From: Bradyrhizobium quebecense
Lineage (GTDB): Bacteria; Pseudomonadota; Alphaproteobacteria; Rhizobiales; Xanthobacteraceae
Assembly: GCF_013373795.3 (NCBI RefSeq)
Contig: NZ_CP088022.1
Coordinates: 4,030,001 to 4,094,000 of the forward strand
DNA: 64,000 nt
Direction of reading: 5' to 3'
Shown here: piece after piece, positions 34,352 to 42,500 of the stretch
Layout of the letters: every line of letters begins with the position of its first letter
Numbering within the stretch: the first letter of the stretch is position 1
The notes under the pieces: model-generated
Database searches by the model: none
Seen by the model: the letters and a program-made list of their open reading frames with translations, nothing else
What the model was told of the DNA's origin: nothing
Position numbers and translations under genes: made by a program

Positions 34352-34438
34352 GGTTTGGGAGAACCCAATGGTTACCGACGGTCCGGCGTGAAGGTTTGGG
34401 AGAACCATTCGCATCGGATCACCTCACAGGGGAGAACC
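34352..34438 (+). promoter_or_regulatory. flgF leader with repeated GGGAGAACC motifs and a mini-ORF
   Basis: GGTTTGGGAGAACC occurs at 34352 and again at 34393; the last nine bases, GGGAGAACC, recur at 34430-34438 as the ribosome site of flgF. The first copy is followed by ATG at 34368 and a seven-codon ORF (MVTDGPA, stop TGA at 34389-34391). The repeated ribosome-binding motif plus short ORF sits downstream of the sigma-54 promoter, so it is transcribed. A translational control role is inferred. Confidence 0.6.
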
Positions 34439-34442
34439 ACCG

Positions 34443-35207
34443 ATGCAGAATACGCTTCTGGTCGGACTATCGAAGCAGATGGTGCTGGAACGGCAGATGG
34501 ATGTCGTTTCCAACAACATCGCGAACATGAACACCAACGGCTACAAGGCCGACCGGTCGCTGTTCCAGGAATATCTGTCCTCGAACGCGCATGAGGACAA
34601 TTTCGCGTCCTCCGACCGCCGCGTCTCCTTCGTGCAGGACCGCGCGACCTTCCACGATTTCTCGCAGGGCCCGACCGAAGAGACCAAGAACCCGCTCGAC
34701 GTCGCGATCGACGGCAACGCCTTCCTGGTCGTGCAGACGCCGGGCGGCGAGCGCTACACCCGCGACGGCAACCTTCAGATCAACAATCGCGGCCAGCTCG
34801 TCACCGCCTCGGGCTATCAGGTGCTCGGCACCGCCGGCCCGATCACGTTCCAGCAGACCGATCACGACGTCAACATCGCCCCCGACGGCAACGTCAGCGT
34901 GCTCGAGGGCACGTCCCGGCTCGACTCGATCCGCGGCAAGCTGCGCCTGGTCTCGTTCGCGCAGGCCCAGCGCCTGCTGAAGGAAGGCTCCAACCTCTAT
35001 GTGCCGGGCGAAGGCGCGGTACCGCAGCCGGACACCAAGGCGCAGATCCGCCAGGGCTTCATCGAGAAGTCGAACGTCAATTCCGTCGTCGAGATGAGCC
35101 GCATGATCGAGATCACGCGGACCTACACCCAAATCGCCTCGCTGCTCCAGCAGCAGAGCGACCTGCACAAATCGGCGATCGAGAAGCTCGCCGACGTGCC
35201 GAACTGA
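34443..35207 (+). CDS. flgF: Flagellar proximal rod protein FlgF
   Basis: A 254-residue rod protein. N-terminal motif LVGLSKQMVLERQMDVVSNN followed by IANMNTNGYKADRS is the rod/hook family type; the C-terminal VVEMSRMIEITRTYTQIAS closes the D0 domain. The ATG at 34443 is preceded by the third GGGAGAACC copy. First gene of the flgF-flgG-flgA-flgH unit, with 16 bases to flgG. Confidence 0.95.
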   Translation: MQNTLLVGLSKQMVLERQMDVVSNNIANMNTNGYKADRSLFQEYLSSNAHEDNFASSDRRVSFVQDRATFHDFSQGPTEETKNPLDVAIDGNAFLVVQTPGGERYTRDGNLQINNRGQLVTASGYQVLGTAGPITFQQTDHDVNIAPDGNVSVLEGTSRLDSIRGKLRLVSFAQAQRLLKEGSNLYVPGEGAVPQPDTKAQIRQGFIEKSNVNSVVEMSRMIEITRTYTQIASLLQQQSDLHKSAIEKLADVPN

Positions 35208-35223
35208 TCCGGGGGACTGACAG

Positions 35224-36012
35224 ATGCGCGCACTTTATACCGCGGCGACCGGAATGGCGGCACAGGAACTCAGCGTTCAGGTGATCTCCAACAACATCGC
35301 GAACCTGCGTACCACCGGCTACAAGAAGCAGCGCGCCGCGTTCCAGGACCTGATCTACGACCACGTGCGCCGGGTCGGCGCGCAGGCCTCCGACCAGAAC
35401 ACCATCATGCCGATGGGCATCGATCTCGGCGGCGGCGTCAAGACCGTCGGCACGCCGCGGATGATGACCCAGGGCACGTTGTCGCCGACCGGCAACGATC
35501 TCGACATCGCTATCCGCGGCGAAGGCTTCTTCAAGATCCTGATGCCCGACGGCACCTTCACCTACACCCGCGACGGCTCGTTCCAGATGGACAATCAGGG
35601 CCGCATCGTCAACGCGCAGGGCAATCTGGTGCAGCCGACGATCACGATCCCGCAGAACGCCTCCGGCCTCACCATCAATGCGCAGGGTCAGGTCTCGGTG
35701 ACGCTGCCGGGCCAGACCGCATCGACCACGATCGGCCAGATCGGCCTGACCCGCTTCATCAACAAGGCGGGCCTGATGCCGATCGGCGACAATCTGTTCC
35801 AGGAAACGCCGGCCTCCGGCCAGCCGCAGGATGGCATCGCCAACACCGACGGCTATGGCGACATGCAGCAGAGCAACCTCGAACAGGCCAACGTCGAAGT
35901 GGTCTCGGAAATCTCCGACCTGATCGCCGCGCAGCGCGCCTATGAGATGAACTCGAAGGTGGTCTCCGCGGCCGACCAGATGATGCAGTCGACCTCCAAC
36001 CTGTTCCGCTGA
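35224..36012 (+). CDS. flgG: Flagellar distal rod protein FlgG
   Basis: A 262-residue rod protein: N-terminal MAAQELSVQVISNNIANLRT and the FlgG-type segment GIDLGGGVKTVG, C-terminal IAAQRAYEMNSKVVSAADQM. FlgG is the distal rod that fits through the P and L rings. Two bases separate it from flgA. Length and sequence are normal. Confidence 0.96.
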   Translation: MRALYTAATGMAAQELSVQVISNNIANLRTTGYKKQRAAFQDLIYDHVRRVGAQASDQNTIMPMGIDLGGGVKTVGTPRMMTQGTLSPTGNDLDIAIRGEGFFKILMPDGTFTYTRDGSFQMDNQGRIVNAQGNLVQPTITIPQNASGLTINAQGQVSVTLPGQTASTTIGQIGLTRFINKAGLMPIGDNLFQETPASGQPQDGIANTDGYGDMQQSNLEQANVEVVSEISDLIAAQRAYEMNSKVVSAADQMMQSTSNLFR

Positions 36013-36014
36013 GG

Positions 36015-37070
36015 ATGATGTCGATGATCGCCCGCTCATTCCTGATCGCAGCCGCGCTCCTCGCGGTGACCGCGCTACCAGCCACAGCGCAAGTCCGCGG
36101 CGAGAGCATCGCGGTGCCGACGCTGCGCGCCAGCGTCACGGTCGCGGACGACATCGTGCGGGTCGGCGACCTCATCGACAACGCCGGCAGCGCCGGCAGC
36201 ATTGCGATCTACCGCGCGCCCGACCTCGGCACCACAGGCACGCTGCCGGTCGCACAGGTGCTGAACGTGCTGCGCACCCACCAGGTGATCGGCGTCGACA
36301 CCCGCGAGCTGAAGGAGATCACCGTCACGCGGCTCGCGCGCACCATCGACAGCAAGGAGATCGAGCAGCAGCTGGCGCGCGCGCTGGAGGGCCGCCACGG
36401 GCTCGGCAAGGCCGGCAACATCGCGCTGACCTTCGACCGCGATCCCGGCGACCTCCGCCTCGAGGCAACCAACACCGGCGCGATGCAGCCCGTCGCCGTG
36501 CGCTACGACCCGCGTTCGACGCGTTTCGACGTCACCTTCGAGGTCAGCAACGAAGCCGGCACGGCTCCGTACAAGCTGCGCCTCACCGGAACCGCGATCG
36601 AGACCATCGAGGCCGCCGTGCTGACGCGCAATGTCGAGCGCGGCGACGTGCTGAAAGCCTCCGACGTGGTGGTCGAGCGCCGTCCGAAAGCCGAAATCGG
36701 CAACGACGCGGCGGTGCGCGACAGCGCCGTCGGCATGCAGATGCGCCGCCAGATCCGCGCCGGCCAGGCGCTGCGCACAGCCGACATGGCAAAACCCGAT
36801 CTCGTCACCCGCGACCAGAACGTCACGCTGGTCTACCGCACCTCCGGTCTCTACCTCACGATCCGCGGCAAGGCGATGGATGGCGGCGCCGAGGGCGATG
36901 TCGTCAACGTGATGAACCTGCAGTCCAAGCGCGCCGTCACCGGCGTCGTCACCGGGCGCGGCGAGGTTTCGATCTCGGTCGCGACGCCGCGCGCAGCGCC
37001 GGCCGCCGACGCCGCCTCTTCAGATTCCGCTCCCGTCAAGCTGAGTTCAGTCGCACCAAACGCCGAGTAA
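36015..37070 (+). CDS. flgA: P-ring assembly chaperone FlgA
   Basis: A 351-residue periplasmic protein with a signal peptide (residues 1-24, cleavage near ATAQ), a variable middle part and the C-terminal SAF domain (AVLTRNVERGDVLKASDVVV, later MQMRRQIRAGQALRTADMA). It helps FlgI subunits form the P ring. It is longer than enteric FlgA (about 220) because of the alphaproteobacterial N-terminal domain. Starts two bases after flgG; several nearby ATGs at the start leave a few residues uncertain. Confidence 0.92.
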   Translation: MMSMIARSFLIAAALLAVTALPATAQVRGESIAVPTLRASVTVADDIVRVGDLIDNAGSAGSIAIYRAPDLGTTGTLPVAQVLNVLRTHQVIGVDTRELKEITVTRLARTIDSKEIEQQLARALEGRHGLGKAGNIALTFDRDPGDLRLEATNTGAMQPVAVRYDPRSTRFDVTFEVSNEAGTAPYKLRLTGTAIETIEAAVLTRNVERGDVLKASDVVVERRPKAEIGNDAAVRDSAVGMQMRRQIRAGQALRTADMAKPDLVTRDQNVTLVYRTSGLYLTIRGKAMDGGAEGDVVNVMNLQSKRAVTGVVTGRGEVSISVATPRAAPAADAASSDSAPVKLSSVAPNAE

Positions 37071-37075
37071 AGTTC

Positions 37076-37828
37076 ATGTCCCAGTACCGCATCAACCGCC
37101 TCATCCTGACCGGTGCGCTGCTCGCGCTCGGAACGATCGCCAGCGGTTGCTCGTCGATCGACCGTCTCTCCCAGATCGGTGAAAAGCCGAAGCTGACGGA
37201 GATCGAGAACCCGACGGCGCAGCCCGGCTACAAGCCGGTGCAGATGCCGATGCCGAAGCCCGAAGTCGCCTCCTACAGCCCCAACTCGCTGTGGCGCAGC
37301 GGCTCGCGCGCCTTCTTCAAGGACCAGCGCGCCGCACGTGTCGGCGACATCCTGACCGTCATGGTGAACATCACCGACAAGGCCGCGATCGCCAACGAAA
37401 CCCAGCGCAGCCGCACCAATTCCGAAGATTCCGGGGTGACCAATTTCCTCGGCTCGCAGACCATCACGCAGGCCAACAAGATCCTGCCCGGCCGTATCCT
37501 GACCGCCGACTCCACGGCCTCGAGCGACGGCAAGGGCTCGGTCAACCGCCAGGAAGCATTGCAGACCAACGTCGCCGCCGTCGTCACCCAGATTCTCCCG
37601 AACGGCAATCTTGTGGTCGAAGGCAAGCAGGAGATCCGAGTCAACTACGAAATCCGCGAGCTGATCGTGGCCGGCATCGTACGTCCGGAAGACATCCAGA
37701 GCGACAACACGATCGACTCCTCGAAGATCGCCCAGGCCCGCATCGCCTATGGCGGCCGCGGCCAGATCACCGACGTGCAACAGCCGCGCTACGGCCAGCA
37801 GGTTCTCGACGTGCTCTTGCCCTTCTAA
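37076..37828 (+). CDS. flgH: Flagellar L-ring lipoprotein FlgH
   Basis: A 250-residue outer-membrane lipoprotein: signal sequence ending in ASGCSS, the lipidated Cys being residue 25. The L-ring domain follows, with WRSGSRAFFKDQRAARVGDI and the C-terminal ELIVAGIVRPEDIQSDNTI typical of FlgH. It forms the L ring around the distal rod. Last gene of the unit; a 12-base-pair stem hairpin follows after about 110 bases. Confidence 0.96.
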   Translation: MSQYRINRLILTGALLALGTIASGCSSIDRLSQIGEKPKLTEIENPTAQPGYKPVQMPMPKPEVASYSPNSLWRSGSRAFFKDQRAARVGDILTVMVNITDKAAIANETQRSRTNSEDSGVTNFLGSQTITQANKILPGRILTADSTASSDGKGSVNRQEALQTNVAAVVTQILPNGNLVVEGKQEIRVNYEIRELIVAGIVRPEDIQSDNTIDSSKIAQARIAYGGRGQITDVQQPRYGQQVLDVLLPF

Positions 37829-37836
37829 CGGCACGG

Positions 37837-37877
37837 TCCCGAAAAGTGGGAACCGGTTTTCGGAAACGGATCATGCG
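37837..37877. repeat. Partial RIME-like repeat after flgH
   Basis: CCCGAAAAGTGGGAACCGG with TTTTCGGAAACGGATCATGC resembles the core of the repeat at 22425-22532, lacking its outer arms. Located in the flgH 3' non-coding region. The remaining flgH to 38148 gap (319 bases) contains this, the terminator hairpin and no gene. Confidence 0.6.
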
Positions 37878-37940
37878 TGAGTAAGACTTTTTCGAGCTCC
37901 CACATCTCGTCGCGAACCTAGGCGCGGCGCGGTGTACCAA

Positions 37941-37975
37941 CACGGCCCTCGCTAGCTCCCCTGGCGAGGGCCGTG
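37941..37975 (+). terminator. Terminator-like hairpin of the flgFGAH unit
   Basis: CACGGCCCTCGC pairs perfectly with GCGAGGGCCGTG (12 base pairs) over an 11-base loop, followed by GCGTTCTTG. The strong GC stem fits a terminator for the plus-strand flagellar unit, though the T run is short. Confidence 0.65.
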
Positions 37976-38147
37976 GCGTTCTTGTGACCGGTCCAATTCA
38001 CTCGCGCGATCGTCGCGCATCAGTTCGATACCGCTTCGCGCAACTCGCGCGATCGCTTTCTCGGTTCGTTAACCGTTGCAGCAGCCCGCAGTAGCAGTCC
38101 CGGCGCTTGCAACGTAGCAAGGAGACAACGCAGGGTTTTCTGTTTCT

Positions 38148-38591
38148 ATGACGGTCATGCAAAGAGACGGTCGATATGCGGCGTGGTTCCGGACGCCGCG
38201 GGGCGAAGGCACCGGAATAGTCCAGCTCGCAAACGGCAGGATCACAGGCGGCGACGCCATGTTCACCTATGGCGGCTCCTATCAGCTCGATGAGGACCGC
38301 TTCACGGCGGTCCTGACGACGCACAGATATGCCGACGGCCCCTTCACCACCGTGTTCGGCTGCGACGAGGTCGAGGCGCAGCTGACCGGCACCTTCAGTG
38401 GCAATCGCGCGGTGTGCTCGGGCACCGCCAAGCAGGCCCCCGGCGTGCTGTTCGAAGCCACGCTGTTTCTGCAGCAACAGGAGCAGGCGCCCGCCCCCGG
38501 CCCAAAAACCATGGCAACGCGCGCGGATCTGACGAGGCTGCCGAAGCTCCCCGACCGCCGCGCGGCCGTCGTGACGCGGCGCTTCAGCTGA
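38148..38591 (+). CDS. GrlR-like regulatory-fold protein
   Basis: A 147-residue protein whose first 110 residues resemble GrlR, the small lipocalin-like repressor of type III secretion in enteropathogens: GRYAAWFRTPRGEGTGIVQL, then GRITGGDAMFTYGGSYQLD and a later TVFGCDEVEAQLTGTFSG. The C-terminal tail is Pro/Arg-rich and not in the family. ATG at 38148 is not well placed for a ribosome site; ATG at 38157 is equally possible. Presence after the flgH unit may be chance. In rhizobia GrlR-like proteins are common and uncharacterised; role unknown. Confidence 0.6.
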   Translation: MTVMQRDGRYAAWFRTPRGEGTGIVQLANGRITGGDAMFTYGGSYQLDEDRFTAVLTTHRYADGPFTTVFGCDEVEAQLTGTFSGNRAVCSGTAKQAPGVLFEATLFLQQQEQAPAPGPKTMATRADLTRLPKLPDRRAAVVTRRFS

Positions 38592-38687
38592 TCGGTCCGC
38601 AATCCCGATGGCATCTCCGCCGCTTCAGGCGTACCATCGCGCATGCGCGAAGCGCAGCCCGATCGATGCAGCCGGCAGGAGGAACGC

Positions 38688-38981
38688 ATGTATGCCGCCA
38701 TCCGTCACGCCAAGGCGAAGACTGGTAGCGCCGAAGAACTCGCGCGCCGGATCAAGGAAGGCGCAATTCCGATCATCAGCGATGTCGAAGGCTTCATGGC
38801 CTACTACGTGGTCTATGCCGGCGACGACACGGTCACCGCGATCAGCGTCTTCAACAACCATGCCGGCGCCGAGGAAGCCAACCGCCGCGCACTGGCCTGG
38901 ATCGATGACAATCTCGGCCCATTGCTGGTCGGGCAAGTCACGGCAATTGCCGGACCGGTGATCGTGCACACCAAGGCGTGA
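38688..38981 (+). CDS. Small ABM-like (dimeric ferredoxin-fold) protein
   Basis: A 97-residue protein with the pattern of antibiotic-biosynthesis-monooxygenase-like or stress-response dimeric alpha/beta barrels (YAAIRHAKAKTGSAEELARR, later AISVFNNHAGAEEANRRALA). Start ATG 38688 is preceded by AGGAGG, so the longer frame from 38643 is rejected. Function unknown; such proteins often bind or oxidise small hydrophobic molecules. Confidence 0.75.
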   Translation: MYAAIRHAKAKTGSAEELARRIKEGAIPIISDVEGFMAYYVVYAGDDTVTAISVFNNHAGAEEANRRALAWIDDNLGPLLVGQVTAIAGPVIVHTKA

Positions 38982-39137
38982 CGGCCGCTTCCCAGGCAAG
39001 GTTCACCCGGCAGAACTTTCCTGCCGCACGTCTGGCGCGTGTCGCATCATCGCGATCCGGCCAGGCGGTGGACATCTCGGCGTAGGTTGGCTGTGCGCGA
39101 GCCCGGCGGTCGCTTGGCGGTGCCATCGAAATTATCG

Positions 39138-39431
39138 CTAGATCGGATAGCGCCATTTGAGCGCGCGCCGCACGAACACCAGTGCAACGGCATCCACGAG
39201 GACAGCGAGCCGAAGCAACGTCGGCGTTGACCGAAGGCCGATGTGAATGATGCAGCACGCCAGTCCGATCAGAAGGGCAAGCAGTACAATCCACGCCCAG
39301 AAAAGCCGTGAGCGGAAAATTCCAGTTGGGGCAGCGTCAAGCAGTCTGGAGCCCGTTGGCGCCGGGAAGAACGAGCCTAACAGGGCTTCCCACAACGCTT
39401 CCCAGTCCATTGCCGTCCGCTCCACCTTCAC
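39138..39431 (-). CDS. Small putative membrane protein
   Basis: A 97-residue protein with two hydrophobic segments (about residues 44-65, LFWAWIVLLALLIGLACCII, and 70-90). The N-terminus has acidic and Trp residues. No family is known to me. Codon usage looks somewhat atypical and no partner gene is seen, so it is a moderate call; the reverse strand is non-coding here. An in-frame second Met at codon 8 is an alternative start. Confidence 0.4.
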   Translation of the reverse strand: MKVERTAMDWEALWEALLGSFFPAPTGSRLLDAAPTGIFRSRLFWAWIVLLALLIGLACCIIHIGLRSTPTLLRLAVLVDAVALVFVRRALKWRYPI

Positions 39432-39526
39432 GTTTGTCGGAACCGCGGTTGGCGGGTTCAGCTAAAGAGCCGCCGCCGACATCAAGCAGAGGTGATATCG
39501 CCTCGCTGATCCGCTCTGCGCCCGCG

Positions 39527-39964
39527 CTAGGCGGACACGGCTTCCGGCATCGGCATTCCGCGCCAGGTCATGAACGATCTGCCGAGCATCGCCTCGATCT
39601 TCATCGCCGCCAGCCACAGCAGCGCACCGCAGGTCAGGTCGATGACGTAATGCCCGCCGATCGGAAGCGTCGAGACGAGGACGAGGAGATTCCAGATCAG
39701 CGTGATGCCGAACAGCCACCATGTGTCGATCGTCGCCAAAATCGTCATCAAGGCAAGACACGCGTGGAACGACGGAAAGGTCACGACGCCCTGCAGATTG
39801 TTCAACGACAATTCCGGAGACACGCCGTTGTGGAAGTACTCGAACTTCGCGAGATGATAGATTCCCGCGTGCTCGGGCAGCGCATCGAGGATCGCGACGG
39901 GATGATCGAAATAGACAAAGGCCCCCTTGATGGTGAACGATTTATTTCCCGGTATTGCTGACAC
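39527..39964 (-). pseudogene. Truncated PAP2-type phosphatase (C-terminal half)
   Basis: The 145-codon frame encodes the second half of an Aur1/PAP2-like membrane phosphatase: TFPSFHACLALM (motif 2 with catalytic His) and GGHYVIDLTCGAL (motif 3), with membrane helices between. Normal members are about twice as long and begin with further helices and motif 1. A TGA in frame lies about 35 bases upstream of the GTG at 39964, and the upstream sequence is a hairpin and then another gene. So the 5' half is missing, and a function is unlikely unless it is a reduced variant. Confidence 0.65.
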
Positions 39965-39969
39965 CGAGA

Positions 39970-39996
39970 CCTGAGTTCCCGTGCGCAGAACTCAGG
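39970..39996 (-). terminator. Hairpin after the acetyltransferase gene
   Basis: CCTGAGTTC and GAACTCAGG form a perfect 9-base-pair stem with a 9-base loop, placed between the stop of the GNAT gene (40015) and the truncated PAP2 frame. Terminator-like in place and shape, without a clear T run. Confidence 0.5.
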
Positions 39997-40014
39997 TTCC
40001 CGGCGCGATTCGGG

Positions 40015-40515
40015 CTATTCGGGGTCGGGCCTGTCGCTCAGGACCACGAAAACCTTGCCGCCGAAGTCGTATCGCGCGACCGCGCGCATGCCGAGCCGCA
40101 GATGCGCCTTGAGCGAGCGCGGATTGTCTTCCCTGATGAACAGGATCGCTTCGCGGCCGGGAAACGTTGCCTGAAGCCTGGCGTAGAGCGCGTCGAGGAC
40201 GCCGAGGCCGCGCGCGTCCGGGGCGACGCACACGGGGCCATACACATACGCACCGGGGCCGCCCGGCCAGGCCTTCAGCATGGCCTGCACCGGCGGGGCC
40301 TCGCCGAATCCTATCTCCGACGTCAGGAGCGCACCGAGCAGCCTGCCCTCATCGCGGGTCGCGATGACGATCGATTGCCCGCATGCAATGCGCGTCTCAA
40401 TCACCTCGCGCGGCCATTGCCCGAGCAGCATGCCGCCGCGGTCGCCGGCGTTGGCCGTCAGCAGCGCTGAGATCGCTTCCGCATCCGACGATGTGGCGAG
40501 CCTGGTCTCGATCAT
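40015..40515 (-). CDS. GNAT family N-acetyltransferase
   Basis: A 166-residue acetyltransferase: MIETRLATSSDAEAISALL at the start, acetyl-CoA loop region VCVAPDARGLGVLDALYARL and ILFIREDNPRSLKAHLRLG, which is the beta5/alpha4 part. The substrate is not known. ATG at 40515 starts the domain directly; the frame continues upstream but is Arg-rich non-family sequence overlapping the DUF1801 region, so it is rejected. 40 bases separate it from the DUF1801 gene upstream on the same strand. Confidence 0.8.
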   Translation of the reverse strand: MIETRLATSSDAEAISALLTANAGDRGGMLLGQWPREVIETRIACGQSIVIATRDEGRLLGALLTSEIGFGEAPPVQAMLKAWPGGPGAYVYGPVCVAPDARGLGVLDALYARLQATFPGREAILFIREDNPRSLKAHLRLGMRAVARYDFGGKVFVVLSDRPDPE

Positions 40516-40555
40516 CGCCGACGGACCGGATCGGCAGGCTGCATGCCGGCGCAGC

Positions 40556-40990
40556 TCATGCCTTCTTCTTCGCGGTTGCGCGAGCGCCCGCGGCCGCCTT
40601 CTTTGCAGGCTTCTTCGCAGTTTTGCTGGATTTGGCCTGGTTGAGCTCGATCGCAGCATGGATCAGGGCCTTCAGCGCGCGGTCGTTGATCTTGTCGCCC
40701 TCGAACAGATCGATCGCGCGCCGCACGTTGCCTTCGAAGCCGGTGTTGAACAGCTTGTCGGGGTCGGGAAGTTGCGCGCCATACATGAAGGTCAGCTTCA
40801 CCTTGCCCTTGTGGGCGTTGCCGACCGCGATGATGCCGTCGCGCGACCACACCGGGCTGCCCATCCACTTCCATTCCTCGATGATTTCCGAGTCGGCGGC
40901 GAGGATGCTCTTGCGCAGGCTGGCGAGCGTCTTGCCGCGCCAGTCGGTGAGATCCTCGATCATCTGGTCGATACGTTCCGATGCCGTCAT
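40556..40990 (-). CDS. DUF1801 (YdhG-like) protein with Lys/Ala tail
   Basis: A 144-residue protein with the DUF1801 fold: RIDQMIEDLTDWRGKTLASL, EEWKWMGSPVWSRDGIIAV, and FMYGAQLPDPDKLFNTGF. Residues 116-144 form a Lys/Ala tail like those of nucleoid proteins. The family has no confirmed activity; a role in DNA-related stress has been proposed for some. Co-oriented with the acetyltransferase. Confidence 0.78.
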   Translation of the reverse strand: MTASERIDQMIEDLTDWRGKTLASLRKSILAADSEIIEEWKWMGSPVWSRDGIIAVGNAHKGKVKLTFMYGAQLPDPDKLFNTGFEGNVRRAIDLFEGDKINDRALKALIHAAIELNQAKSSKTAKKPAKKAAAGARATAKKKA

Positions 40991-41066
40991 TGCTGCCTCG
41001 CGTTATCAGCCTGTCCCATGCAATCACATTTGGAATGTCCAGACATCACGCTTGTGATGCCCGGGC

Positions 41067-41300
41067 TCACGCTTGCGACGCCCGGGTCGATGCCCCACGC
41101 TCGCGCCGCGGCGCCAGATAGGGCAACGCGAACAGATACAGGCCGCTCAGCAGCATCAAGATCAGCGGGAACAGCGCCAGCAGGCCAATCCAGACGGCTT
41201 GCTGCTGCAGGACCATCGCGACGATGTTGATGATGACGGCAACCGTAAAGGCGATCGAGAGCCAGCGGTGAAATTGCCTGATCCAGTTGTTCCAGTTCAA
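41067..41300 (-). CDS. Small membrane protein
   Basis: A 77-residue protein with two membrane helices (about residues 14-34 and 38-59): NNWIRQFHRWLSIAFTVAVI, then IGLLALFPLILMLLSGLYLF. The start is a TTG at 41300, chosen because AGGAGG lies a short distance before it; the longer frame with an ATG upstream passes through the 87-base repeat. Its family looks like small PepSY-associated or conserved rhizobial membrane proteins; no function known. Confidence 0.65.
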   Translation of the reverse strand: MNWNNWIRQFHRWLSIAFTVAVIINIVAMVLQQQAVWIGLLALFPLILMLLSGLYLFALPYLAPRRERGASTRASQA

Positions 41301-41339
41301 TGTGACCTCCTGTTGGGTAGATGCAAGTTTGTGTATTGC

Positions 41340-41426
41340 CGTCATTGCGAGCGAAGCGAAGCAATCCATCGCACCGAATACGCGGATCAATGGATTGCTT
41401 CGTCGCTATCGCTCCTCGCAATGACG
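41340..41426. repeat. 87-base dispersed inverted repeat, copy 2
   Basis: Same length, same inverted ends (CGTCATTGCGA and TCGCAATGACG) and same inner arms as the element at 6529-6615; they differ mainly in the loop between GCAATCCATCGC and ATGGATTGC. It lies just upstream of the small membrane protein and past the SRPBCC gene. Confidence 0.85.
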
Positions 41427-41446
41427 AGAAAGGGAGAGCGAGAAGA

Positions 41447-41878
41447 TCAATCCTCGCGCACCAGCAGCTGATCGAGATTCTCCAGGAACTGCTTCCACCC
41501 GGCATGGGCGCCGCCATAGGCCTGCTTCTGATGCGGCTGGAAGCCGGACTGCTCGACGCGCAGATGGGTGCCCTTCGCTGTCGGCGTCAGCGTGAAGACC
41601 ACCACGCTCTCGAGATTGTAGGCGGCATCCGCATGCGCGAAATTCCAAGTGTAGGACAGCGTCTTGTGCGGCTCGACGGCAAGCACCTTGCAGTCCAGCA
41701 CACCGCCCCACTCGCCGCGCAGATTGAAGCTGTGCCCGACCTCGGGCTTGAAGTCGCTCTTCATCAGCCACTCCTCCATCAGATGCGGTTGCGTCAGCGC
41801 GCGCCAGAGCTTTTCCGGCGGATGGGAAAATTCACGCTCCACGATTGCGGAGCGCGTTTCAGCGGTGGTCTTGTTCAT
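41447..41878 (-). CDS. SRPBCC (AHSA1-type) protein, second pair
   Basis: A 143-residue AHSA1-type protein: IVEREFSHPPEKLWRALTQP, EEWLMKSDFKPEVGHSFNL, LSYTWNFAHAD and a C-terminal helix. It overlaps its ArsR regulator by four bases exactly like the pair at 3138-3904. The N-terminus is chosen at the ATG in the overlap; the frame continues upstream within the arsR gene but is not family-like. Ligand unknown. Confidence 0.85.
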   Translation of the reverse strand: MNKTTAETRSAIVEREFSHPPEKLWRALTQPHLMEEWLMKSDFKPEVGHSFNLRGEWGGVLDCKVLAVEPHKTLSYTWNFAHADAAYNLESVVVFTLTPTAKGTHLRVEQSGFQPHQKQAYGGAHAGWKQFLENLDQLLVRED

Positions 41879-42198
41879 TGGTCCATCCTTTTGAGAAGAT
41901 CTTCGAGGTGGTCGAACCGGTTCTGCCAGAAGCCCGCCATCTGGCTGGTCCAGTCGATCAGCGGCGCCAGCGCGCCGAGCTGCGCGCTGTAATGCGTCTG
42001 CCTTCCTACATGGCGGTCGCGCACCAGCCCGGCCTGCTTCAGCACGCCGAGATGTTTTGACACCGCCGGCTGCGAGATCTTTGCCCGCGCGGTCAGCGCG
42101 CCGACGGTCTGCTCGCCCTCGCGGCACAGGCGCTCGAAGATCGCCCGGCGGGTCGGGTCTGCGAGGGTTCGAAACAGCAGGTCGTGAGCGTCCGGCAT
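41875..42198 (-). CDS. ArsR/SmtB family regulator, second pair
   Basis: A 107-residue winged-helix protein: LADPTRRAIFERLCREGE, recognition part SQPAVSKHLGVL, wing DRHVGRQTHYSAQ. Like the first pair it lacks a metal-binding Cys motif. The two ArsR proteins are clear paralogues but their putative operators differ (here TGGTTAT-N10-ATAACCA), so separate regulation is expected. Start ATG at 42198. Confidence 0.88.
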   Translation of the reverse strand: MPDAHDLLFRTLADPTRRAIFERLCREGEQTVGALTARAKISQPAVSKHLGVLKQAGLVRDRHVGRQTHYSAQLGALAPLIDWTSQMAGFWQNRFDHLEDLLKRMDQ

Positions 42199-42214
42199 CG
42201 GATCAATAGCCCGT

Positions 42215-42238
42215 TGGTTATGGATTAACGTATAACCA
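42215..42238. promoter_or_regulatory. Candidate operator of the second ArsR gene
   Basis: TGGTTAT and ATAACCA are inverted, separated by ten bases, and lie 17-40 bases upstream of the ArsR start. A/T-rich, with dyad symmetry suited to a winged-helix dimer. Binding is inferred. Confidence 0.55.
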
Positions 42239-42500
42239 GACAGCTATGGATTGGTCAAGCGAGAAGTCGGGGAACGCCGACTGACGATCAAGCTGTAATA
42301 CCTTCGGTGTGCTTGGCGCGGAATTGGCCGCGCCGACATACCCATAACTGATTGGCTATCCATCAGCCGCTGATTTGCCCGTTCGGGCAACTCAGCAAAA
42401 CCTGTCAATCCCGCAATAAGAAAATATTCCGCCTGGCGCCTGACCGAACTCATCGCGGGCATGCGGATGTTTGGCTCACAGACCGTTAAACCTGCTTGGT

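Noticed and set aside
34393..34443. Second GGGAGAACC copy as the start of another mini-ORF
   Set aside because: It is followed by ATTCGC, not by a usual start codon, so only the first copy is taken to open a short ORF.
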